A stretch of DNA of 64,000 bases from Fibrobacterota bacterium (GTDB lineage: Bacteria > Fibrobacterota > Fibrobacteria > UBA5070): positions 496,001 through 560,000 of the forward strand of contig JADKBN010000002.1 of the NCBI GenBank assembly GCA_016715065.1, read 5' to 3'. Of the stretch, positions 18,564-25,284 are shown one piece after another (within the stretch, counting starts at the first letter, position 1; the number at the start of each line of letters is the position of its first letter). A program made the translations under genes and the position numbers. The notes beneath the pieces were generated by a model. That model ran no database searches and was not told the origin of the DNA. It saw only the letters and a list, made by a program, of their open reading frames with translations.

Positions 18564-18998
18564 ATGGATCATCAGGCCGAGCGGAACGAAATCAGGAAGT
18601 ACATCCTGCAGAGGATCAAAAAGCTCGCGCAGACCGATCACGAGCCCATCCGGTTTCTCCAGATCGGATACGATGTCGATCAATCCAAGCTTTTATGTGT
18701 GTTTTTCGATACCCGGCCCAAAGCCGGTCCCGACGGACAATGGACAGTCCATCTGAAGGGAAATACCAAGAACATCGCCAAATGGGGGATGTTCGACGGC
18801 GGTGACTACGACAAGATCGTTCCCCTTCTTGGCAAACTGTTGAAGAAGTGCGTGCTCGAGCTATGCGAGGAAGGATCCTTCGATGTCCTTCGATGCGCCA
18901 GAAACTGTGATTTCGGCATCGAGCACATGCTGGGGGATTACGGCTGGCCGAAGTACGAGGATCGCAAGAAGAAAAACCTTCTCCGTCCCAAGAAATGA
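18564..18998 (+). CDS. Hypothetical protein
   Basis: The 144-residue intact frame starts MDHQAERNEIRKYILQRIKK and continues HEPIRFLQIGYDVDQSKLLC, VFFDTRPKAGPDGQWTVHLK, FDGGDYDKIVPLLGKLLKKC and DFGIEHMLGDYGWPKYEDRK with a basic C-terminus. No signal peptide or membrane segment, so probably cytoplasmic. GAGG precedes the ATG at 18564, which was preferred to the upstream start. I do not recognise the family. Confidence 0.6.
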   Translation: MDHQAERNEIRKYILQRIKKLAQTDHEPIRFLQIGYDVDQSKLLCVFFDTRPKAGPDGQWTVHLKGNTKNIAKWGMFDGGDYDKIVPLLGKLLKKCVLELCEEGSFDVLRCARNCDFGIEHMLGDYGWPKYEDRKKKNLLRPKK

Positions 18999-19103
18999 GG
19001 CTCCTCTAGCTCGCTGCGAGGTGGCGGGTCGGGATGCACGGGGGTTGTTTTCCATCGGGAAACGACCACGGAAGGTCTTCATCGGAGAAAAGGGAGCCGG
19101 GCC

Positions 19104-19520
19104 ATGGAAGAATCGATCCAGACGAAATCTGTCTACATCTCGGAATCGATGTTTTCCGGGATCCAGGATGGCAAGCCGTACGCGACGGTGCGGCGGGACG
19201 CCATCGAGACCATCCACCTGAAGCGGGGGGCGGCCTCGAAGCATCCAGGGATCCAATTGGTTATCGGCCTATGCTTCGTCGCCTTGGGGGGGCTTCTCGC
19301 CGCCGGGCGATCGGAGGTGTCGGAGGTGCTTGTGGCGGGGCTGATGTCGCTTCCGATTGGGGGACTGTTGATCTACGATGTCCTGAAGAGGAGGTGGTTC
19401 TTCGAGATCCTCCACCGAGGCGGTCGCGAGATCGTCGTCCTGCCCGATTGCGATGCCCGGCAAGCCGCCGCCCTGGCCGAAGAGGCGACCCTGAAATTCG
19501 GATATCGTATTCTTATCTGA
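19104..19520 (+). CDS. Hypothetical two-TM membrane protein
   Basis: The 138-residue protein begins MEESIQTKSVYISESMFSGI and TVRRDAIETIHLKRG, a small domain that reads like a bacterial PH-type opening. A hairpin of two membrane segments follows (PGIQLVIGLCFVALGGLLAA and VLVAGLMSLPIGGLLIYDVL), then RRWFFEILHRGGREIVVLPD and DARQAAALAEEATLKFGYRI. The layout (domain split by two helices) resembles many DUF membrane proteins. No function is assigned. GGGAG precedes the ATG. Confidence 0.6.
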   Translation: MEESIQTKSVYISESMFSGIQDGKPYATVRRDAIETIHLKRGAASKHPGIQLVIGLCFVALGGLLAAGRSEVSEVLVAGLMSLPIGGLLIYDVLKRRWFFEILHRGGREIVVLPDCDARQAAALAEEATLKFGYRILI

Positions 19521-19827
19521 GCCTGGGTTGTCCTCGGAGGCAGGAGAATCCTCGATCGCGAGGTGTTGGGATGATCCGGAGTTGCAAGCGCTCCCGCACC
19601 ACATGCACGCCCGCCTTCGCGCGACCCAGTTCCAGTGCATGTGTCCCGGAGCCTACATCTCCGGTCATCATACCAGATGATGGTCTTGACTCCATAGTTG
19701 GTGGCCAGGAAGTTGTAGAGCTTATGGGTGCCACCGGTGGCTCTGCGGTCAGGGGCGCGTCGCTGATGGCGGCATGGGATGCCACAGCGGCCAGAGCGAT
19801 GGTCGCAAGGATGGAAGCTGGTTTCAT
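19515..19827 (-). pseudogene. GH26-like glycoside hydrolase N-terminal fragment
   Basis: MKPASILATIALAAVASHAA is a clean signal peptide. In a shifted frame comes GGTHKLYNFLATNYGVKTI, and back in the first frame SGMMTGDVGSGTHALEL. Joined, LYNFLATNYGVKTI-SGMMTGDV resembles the opening of GH26 mannanase/glucanase catalytic domains (x-LYxFLxxxYGKKxISGxMTGD). The rest of the enzyme (hundreds of residues and both catalytic glutamates) is absent, cut by the convergent gene ending at 19520. It is a dead remnant, and the GH26 label is from memory. Confidence 0.5.
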
Positions 19828-20365
19828 GCCGGAACCCTCCTTCGGTGGATCGCACCCGGAAAACCTTGTCTGGTCGCGATGTCCGGAACGGTCGCGACCG
19901 TTTCGGATGAAGTGTCGCTCCGGACCACGCGAAGAAGTCGTTGCCAAAGCCATCATCCAACTCTCCGGAGTCTTCGCGAATCCCATTCCCCGCAAAGGCG
20001 CACTACGACTGGCCCGAACGGCTTCAGATCCGCAGTCGGAAGCAAATGGCAACGGTTTGATTTTCGGAAAAACCGGGGCGCTCTCGGTTTGGGAGCAAAA
20101 CAGACGGAATCTGTGCTCCGTGTACACTTCGCCGAAAAGACATTCGGACCAGTCAAAGCCCTTTTCCTGAGTGTTGAAGGCGTTCAGGAGGAGGTTCGAA
20201 AGTGGTTGCCTAAGGGTTCTTCCGTCGAACCATCATCACGCCCGTGCCGGGACACAACCCCGACCGATTTCTCCCTGGTTTGCCAAAGGAGGCGTTGGCA
20301 TGCATTGCCGTGAAGGCACCGTGATGAAGGCGCAGGAATGATCACACGAAACGAAGAGGTGCAAG
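19828..20365. other. Intergenic region with one palindrome
   Basis: 538 bases without a gene I can support. AACGGTCGCGACCGTT at 19887-19902 is a perfect 16-base palindrome, about 60 bases upstream of the GH26-like remnant start, possibly a former operator. The right end holds the leader of the repeat protein with GAGGTG before its ATG. Confidence 0.5.
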
Positions 20366-22549
20366 ATGAGAAAAACACTGATGATGGGCTGCTTTTTGGC
20401 GGCTGCACTTGTGGGAGCGGCCAATGCCGCCGTCACCATTTCCGGGACCGTGAGGGACACCTCCGGGAAGGCTCTGGACAGTGTCCGGCTTTCGCTGCAA
20501 GTTCCAGGCGGAACCACTTTCGCGCGGGACACCACGGGCGCCGACGGCACCTTCAGCATTTCGTCGGATTCCACCAAAGGCAAGTTGGTGTTGCGGGCGA
20601 CCAGCATGGGCTCCACCGCGTACACGACAAAATCCGACACGATCGAGCTGTTCGGATCCGATACCTCCGGCATCGTGATCAAGATGGTGCCGGTCCCTGC
20701 GGCGGTGAAGTCGTCCGTGAGCGGCAAGATCGATTCCGCCGGCAGCGCCACGACGCTCAACGGTGCGATCGTCACCCTGCGCGGCACCGGTGGGGGCGCA
20801 ACCACGTTGCGTGACACCACAGGCGCCGACGGTCTCTATTCGTTCGCGGGAGTGACCACGGGTGCTTATACGCTCAGCGTGAGCGCCACAGGTTACACGG
20901 CCAAGAACGTGACGGATACCGTGAAGGCGGACCCCAAGACGATCAACGTTTCGCTGGTGGCGATCGTGACGTCGTCCGTGAGCGGCAAGATCGATTCCGC
21001 CGGCAGCGCCACGGCGCTCAGCGGTGCGATCGTCACTCTGCGCGGCACGGGTGCGGGTGCCGCCACGTTGCGCGACACCACAGGCGCCGACGGTCTCTAT
21101 TCGTTCGCGGGAGTGACCACGGGTGCTTATACGCTCAGCGTGAGCGCCACAGGTTACACGGCCAAGAACGTGACGGATACCGTGAAGGCGGACTCCAAGA
21201 CGATCAACGTTTCGCTGGTGGCGATCGTGACCTCCACGGTGAGCGGCAAGGTAGATTCGGCCGGCAGTGCCACGGCGCTCAACGGTGCGATCATTACCTT
21301 GCGCGGCACCGGTGCGGGTGCTAACACGCTCCGTGATACCACGGGCGCGGACGGCCTATACTCGTTTGCCAATGTGGCCGCGGGCGCCTACACGCTCAGC
21401 GTGAGCGCGACGGGTTACACCGCCAAGAGTGTGACGGATACCGTGAAGGCAGACCCCAAGACGATCAACGTTTCGCTGGTGGCGATCGTGACCTCCACGG
21501 TGAGCGGCAAGGTGGATTCGGCCGGCAGTGCCACGGCGCTCAACGGTGCGATCATTACCTTGCGCGGCACCGGTGCGGGTGCTAACACGCTCCGTGATAC
21601 CACGGGCGCGGACGGCCTATACTCGTTTGCAAATGTGGCCGCGGGCGCCTACACGCTCAGCGTGAGCGCGACGGGTTACACCGCCAAGAACGTGACCGAT
21701 ACGGTGAAGGCCGACCCGAAGACGATCGACGTTTCGCTGGTGGCGATCGTGACCTCCACGGTGAGCGGCAAAATCGATTCCGCTGGCAGTGCCACAACGC
21801 TCAACGGTGCAGTGGTGACCTTGCGCGGCACCGGCGGCGGTGCGGCCACATTGCGCGACACCACGGGCGCGGATGGTCTGTATTCGTTTGCAGGGGTGAC
21901 CACCGGCGCCTACACGCTCAGCGTGAGCGCGACGGGTTACACCACCAAGAGCGTGACGGATACCGTGAAGGCCGACCCGAAGACGATCAACGTTTCGCTG
22001 GTGGCTGTGATCCCGGCGAAGACCATCGTGATCTCCGGGACGATCTCAGATTCCACCGGCGCGAAGATGGACAGCGTGTACGTGTCGCTTCGCTCCACGG
22101 GAGCGGGGGCATCCACCTTGGCGCGCGACACCACAGGTGCCGACGGTGCGTTCAGCATCAGCACCACCAGCATCTCCGGCAAGTTCGTGCTGCGCCTGAT
22201 CGATCTGAAGTCGGTCAAGGACACCTTGATCGATACGATCACCTTGGACAGCGCCGATCTGAGCAACCCGATCGTCTGGAAGAAGACGGTCAAGGCGGGA
22301 GTGGGCAGGTTCGGCCTGAAGGACTCCCGGGCCATCGGGTACGCCAATGGCATCCTGAATCTCGGCCACCTGACTTCGGCGGGATCCGTCGGCGTGTTCA
22401 ACGCGAAGGGCGAACTGCTGGAGGCGCAATCCTTCCAGCCCGGAGCCCAGGTGACGTTGCGGATCGGTGGGAATCTCGCGAAGGGGACTTATCTCGTGAG
22501 AGTCACCAGGAGCAATCAGGTCATTCAAAAGCAGATTCTGATCCAGTAG
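20366..22549 (+). CDS. Secreted protein with five carboxypeptidase-regulatory-like repeats and a sorting tail
   Basis: The 727-residue protein has a signal peptide (MRKTLMMGCFLAAALVGAAN, cut near ANA), an N-terminal beta-sandwich (VTISGTVRDTSGKALDSVRL, residues 22-110), then five 87-residue units (about 116-550), each VSGKIDSAGSAT...RDTTGADGLYSFA...YTLSVSATGYT...KADPKTINVSL. A sixth, divergent unit follows (TIVISGTISDSTGAKMDSVY), then an end reading GVFNAKGELLEAQSF and KGTYLVRVTRSNQVIQKQIL, a Por/type-IX-like sorting domain. The repeats are CarboxypepD_reg-like (SpaA/Cna-B-like) stalk modules. A cell-surface adhesin or spacer role is inferred. GAGGTG precedes the ATG, and a terminator follows. 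Confidence 0.85.
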   Translation: MRKTLMMGCFLAAALVGAANAAVTISGTVRDTSGKALDSVRLSLQVPGGTTFARDTTGADGTFSISSDSTKGKLVLRATSMGSTAYTTKSDTIELFGSDTSGIVIKMVPVPAAVKSSVSGKIDSAGSATTLNGAIVTLRGTGGGATTLRDTTGADGLYSFAGVTTGAYTLSVSATGYTAKNVTDTVKADPKTINVSLVAIVTSSVSGKIDSAGSATALSGAIVTLRGTGAGAATLRDTTGADGLYSFAGVTTGAYTLSVSATGYTAKNVTDTVKADSKTINVSLVAIVTSTVSGKVDSAGSATALNGAIITLRGTGAGANTLRDTTGADGLYSFANVAAGAYTLSVSATGYTAKSVTDTVKADPKTINVSLVAIVTSTVSGKVDSAGSATALNGAIITLRGTGAGANTLRDTTGADGLYSFANVAAGAYTLSVSATGYTAKNVTDTVKADPKTIDVSLVAIVTSTVSGKIDSAGSATTLNGAVVTLRGTGGGAATLRDTTGADGLYSFAGVTTGAYTLSVSATGYTTKSVTDTVKADPKTINVSLVAVIPAKTIVISGTISDSTGAKMDSVYVSLRSTGAGASTLARDTTGADGAFSISTTSISGKFVLRLIDLKSVKDTLIDTITLDSADLSNPIVWKKTVKAGVGRFGLKDSRAIGYANGILNLGHLTSAGSVGVFNAKGELLEAQSFQPGAQVTLRIGGNLAKGTYLVRVTRSNQVIQKQILIQ
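20711..22012 (+). repeat. Five tandem 261-bp coding repeats
   Basis: Units start near 20711, 20972, 21233, 21494 and 21755. Units 3 and 4 are almost identical over their length (differences mainly near the NVTDTV/SVTDTV codons), and units 1, 2 and 5 differ at scattered positions. The period is an exact multiple of three, so copy number can change without frame loss. Confidence 0.9.
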
Positions 22550-22566
22550 GAGCTGACACCCCTGGC

Positions 22567-22596
22567 AACACCTCGCAGCTCGCTGCGAGGTGTTTT
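22567..22596 (+). terminator. Rho-independent terminator of the repeat-protein gene
   Basis: An eleven-pair stem AACACCTCGCA/TGCGAGGTGTT with loop GCTCGC runs into TTTTG, 18 bases after the stop codon. Confidence 0.85.
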
Positions 22597-22654
22597 GTGT
22601 TCAGAAGAACTCGGAGATCCACAGAAGGCGGCAAAGGCCGCTTTCGCGGAAATC

Positions 22655-22885
22655 CTACAGGGTGCGCAGGTACAACATGGTCTTCTGTCTCACCGGCTCG
22701 CCGGTGGAGACGGTTTGCTCCACATGATCCACCACGAAGACCCCTTTGAAGGATCCCTCGAAGGTCACCTGCTCGCCGTCGTGGAACGGGCCGAAGGGAG
22801 TGGTGGCCTGGATGCTGCGCGGAACGCTGCTGCCAGGATCGAGGAGCACAGGTTCGAGCGTATACAGGATCGCTTGGATGGACAT
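22655..22885 (-). CDS. Hypothetical small protein
   Basis: The 76-residue frame reads MSIQAILYTLEPVLLDPGSS, VPRSIQATTPFGPFHDGEQV, TFEGSFKGVFVVDHVEQTVS and ends RQKTMLYLRTL. No signal peptide or membrane segment. An AAGAG lies about ten bases before the ATG. It lies just downstream of the GDT1 exporter on the same strand (gap about 90 bases). No family recognised. Confidence 0.55.
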   Translation of the reverse strand: MSIQAILYTLEPVLLDPGSSVPRSIQATTPFGPFHDGEQVTFEGSFKGVFVVDHVEQTVSTGEPVRQKTMLYLRTL

Positions 22886-22976
22886 GCGCGGGCTCTTTTG
22901 AAACGGGCTTCAAACGAAACCCGTCTCTTCACAATAGCAATCGCCATGGCTTGCGATCGAGTCGAGTCCCGAACGG

Positions 22977-23552
22977 TCAAAAACCGAATCTGGAACCGGC
23001 ACCCAGCAAGGTGGCGATTCCGATGATCGCGAACAACGCGGCGGCGATCATGTGAACCACCCGAACCGGGACAATTTTTGCCGCCCGGTCCCCGATGAAC
23101 ACCGCGGGGATGTCGGCGATCAGGATGCCGAGAGTCGTTCCCGCCACCACGGGAAGGACCGTCTTGAATTGCGCCGCCAAGGCGATGGTGGCGACCTGGG
23201 TCTTGTCGCCCATCTCGGCCAGGAAAAAGGCGAACAGGGTGGTGAGAAACGCCCCGTACTTGGCGAGCTTGGCTTCCTTTTCGTCCAGCTTGTCCGGGAT
23301 CAAGGTCCAGGCCGCCATGGCCACGAAGGATCCGCCAAGGATCCACCGCAGCACAGACGGGCTGACCAAGGTGGTCGCCCACGAGCCGACGATCCCTGCC
23401 AAAGCGTGGTTCAGGATCGTGGCCACGAGGATTCCCAATACGATGGGGGCGGGCCTTCGGAACTTGGCGGCGAGCATGAACGCCAGCAGTTGGGTCTTGT
23501 CGCCGATTTCGCCCAAGGCGACGATTCCAGTGGAGACCAGGAACGCATTCAT
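22977..23552 (-). CDS. GDT1/UPF0016 family manganese exporter
   Basis: A 191-residue protein of six membrane helices in two homologous halves, each with the family signature E-x-G-D-K-T: LGEIGDKTQLLAFMLAAKF (residues 14-32) and FLAEMGDKTQVATIALAAQ. These acidic motifs form the cation site in the GDT1/TMEM165 family, cation/proton antiporters for Mn2+ or Ca2+ (MneA in Vibrio exports Mn). A charged cytoplasmic loop (PDKLDEKEAKLAKYG) joins the halves. The ATG at 23552 begins MNAFLVSTGIVALGEIG, the normal N-terminus. The yybP-ykoY-type leader upstream supports manganese as the substrate. Confidence 0.9.
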   Translation of the reverse strand: MNAFLVSTGIVALGEIGDKTQLLAFMLAAKFRRPAPIVLGILVATILNHALAGIVGSWATTLVSPSVLRWILGGSFVAMAAWTLIPDKLDEKEAKLAKYGAFLTTLFAFFLAEMGDKTQVATIALAAQFKTVLPVVAGTTLGILIADIPAVFIGDRAAKIVPVRVVHMIAAALFAIIGIATLLGAGSRFGF

Positions 23553-23563
23553 CACGGTTGATT

Positions 23564-23712
23564 CTCCGCTGGCAACCAGAAACCATGGAGCTTGGCCAGC
23601 GCGCAAGCTTCATGGTCGGTGGTCTTGCCAAGCGGTTGCTGCTTGCGCCATGATCGGATCGATCAAGTTTGTTGACGCAAGCCTCCCTTATTGCAGAGCG
23701 GCTACTCCCCAG
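23564..23712 (-). promoter_or_regulatory. yybP-ykoY manganese riboswitch
   Basis: On the minus strand the leader opens GGGGAGTAGC (23710-23701), followed by a stem GCTTGCG...CGCAAGC enclosing TCAACA. These are the conserved 5' element and the GTCAACA segment of the yybP-ykoY class. GCTTGGC (23633-23627) can pair with GCCAAGC (about 23596-23590). Alternatively CCGCTTGGCAA can pair with TTGCCAGCGG (23575-23566), which reaches the GGAG in front of the exporter start. Two exclusive pairings imply Mn2+ control of translation. Identification rests on motif memory, not a covariance search. Confidence 0.75.
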
Positions 23713-23808
23713 AGACGGCGGAAAAATTACCGCAGGATGCCGCCGTCGTCAAGCTCCCGGATTCCCGGGAGAGCCACGGAAGGGCGGTGTGGAACTGGGA
23801 ACGTTCGA

Positions 23809-25284
23809 TCAGTCGCCCCCCCTGAAGGCCTCGTAATACGATTCCGCGGTGTTTCCTTCGTTGTCGCGAGCATTGAGCTTCGCACCATTTTCCTCCAGCA
23901 ACTCGCGGATCGCTTGGCGGTTGTCTCCGTAGCCGTTCAACATCAATGGCGTGCGCCCTGTTTCGTCGCGGGCGTTGACATTCGCCTTGCGCGAGATCAG
24001 CTCCCGGGCGAGGTCCATGTTTCCGTGCGCCGCCGCCTGGAGCAAGGTCTGCCCCAGGTCGAGGCCCTTGCATCGGTTCAGGACGAACTGGGCTGTGCCA
24101 AAATCCGTCTTCATGTCGGCGACGAAGGCGTGCAGGGCCCGTGCGTCGATGCATCGCCCCCCCTTGGCGATCAGACGCCGTGCCAGCGATGTGTCCGACG
24201 CGAGGATTGCCTGGGTGACAGGGGTGAGGCGGTTTCGGTCCTGGACCTTGGCGGAAGCGCCATTGTCCAGGAGCAGGTCCACGCATTCGCCGCACTTCGA
24301 CTCGATGGCGTGATGGAGCGCGGACCTTCCCTGGATGTCCCGCAGGGAGAGGTCCGCTTTCGATTTGAGCAGGACCCTCATGTTGAGCGCCATCCCCTTC
24401 TGGGCGGCGACCATCAGCGGGGTCAGGCCTTGGTTCGTGCGAACATCCACCCTTCCTCCTTTCTTGACAAGAAACGACAAACTGTTGGATTCGTCGTCCT
24501 GCTTGACGTACCACTGGAGGTATTCCCGCGCGAGGGCCGAATCCAACGCGGGCTGTCGGACGACGAGGAGGCCGAATGCCTCGTGATGGTCGTTCTTGAA
24601 CGCCAATTCCAGGGGAGTGAGCGAGTCGCGGTCGCGAAGATTCGGGTCGGCGCCGCGGGACAGGGCGAGCGAGACGGCGCGTGTCCAGCCCCGTCGCGCC
24701 GACCAGACCAGGATGCGTTCGTAGCGGGCGGAATCCTTCGCCTGGCCATCGTAGATCTTGATGTCCAGGTCCTTGATCGCGGGCAGGAGGAGCGCCAGCG
24801 TCTCCTCGTCGGACTCCAGAATGTATGACAGAAAACGTCTGGCATTCGGTCCGTCGAAGCCGAACTTCGCGCCTGCCTGGACCAGGAGGGCGGCCGCCTT
24901 CGTTTTCCGCATGGACAGGGCTCTGGAAACCGCCGACGCGCCTTCTCGATCCACCATGTCGACATTCGCTTTCCATCGCAGCAAGGTGCGGATCTTGGCG
25001 AGGTCCCCTGATTGCGCGGCACGCATCAAAGGAGTTTCCGACGCGGAGTCGGCGAGGTTCGGATCCGCGCCGTTGGCCAGCAGGAATTCCAAGGTGGCGG
25101 AATCCGCTGTCGCCGCGCTGGCCAGCAGCAGCGCGGTGGAGCCGTCGGCCTCCGACGAGTCGACGTGGTACCCGCTTTGCAAAAGCGCTTTCGCCTGATC
25201 GGGGCGATTGGACTCCAACGCATTCCAAAGGGGGTTGCCGAAAGCGATCTGGCACAACAGCAAAAATGCGACGGTGCATTTCAC
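23809..25284 (-). CDS. Secreted ankyrin-repeat protein
   Basis: The 491-residue intact protein starts at GTG (VKCTVAFLLLCQIAFG, signal peptide). Ankyrin units run through most of its length: GSTALLLASAATADSATLEF, ETPLMRAAQSGDLAKIRTLL, LTPLELAFKNDHHEAFGLLV, LTPLMVAAQKGMALNMRVLL, RSALHHAIESKCGECVDLLL and RTPLMLNGYGDNRQAIRELL. The GTG overlaps the TGA of the upstream ankyrin gene (GTGA), so the two are translated together. Periplasmic or surface location is inferred from the signal. Ankyrins bind other proteins; the partner is unknown. Confidence 0.85.
   Translation of the reverse strand: MKCTVAFLLLCQIAFGNPLWNALESNRPDQAKALLQSGYHVDSSEADGSTALLLASAATADSATLEFLLANGADPNLADSASETPLMRAAQSGDLAKIRTLLRWKANVDMVDREGASAVSRALSMRKTKAAALLVQAGAKFGFDGPNARRFLSYILESDEETLALLLPAIKDLDIKIYDGQAKDSARYERILVWSARRGWTRAVSLALSRGADPNLRDRDSLTPLELAFKNDHHEAFGLLVVRQPALDSALAREYLQWYVKQDDESNSLSFLVKKGGRVDVRTNQGLTPLMVAAQKGMALNMRVLLKSKADLSLRDIQGRSALHHAIESKCGECVDLLLDNGASAKVQDRNRLTPVTQAILASDTSLARRLIAKGGRCIDARALHAFVADMKTDFGTAQFVLNRCKGLDLGQTLLQAAAHGNMDLARELISRKANVNARDETGRTPLMLNGYGDNRQAIRELLEENGAKLNARDNEGNTAESYYEAFRGGD

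Noticed and set aside
20711..22012. CRISPR-like regular repetition
   Set aside because: The period is 261 bp, all coding and in frame, with no short repeat/spacer alternation.
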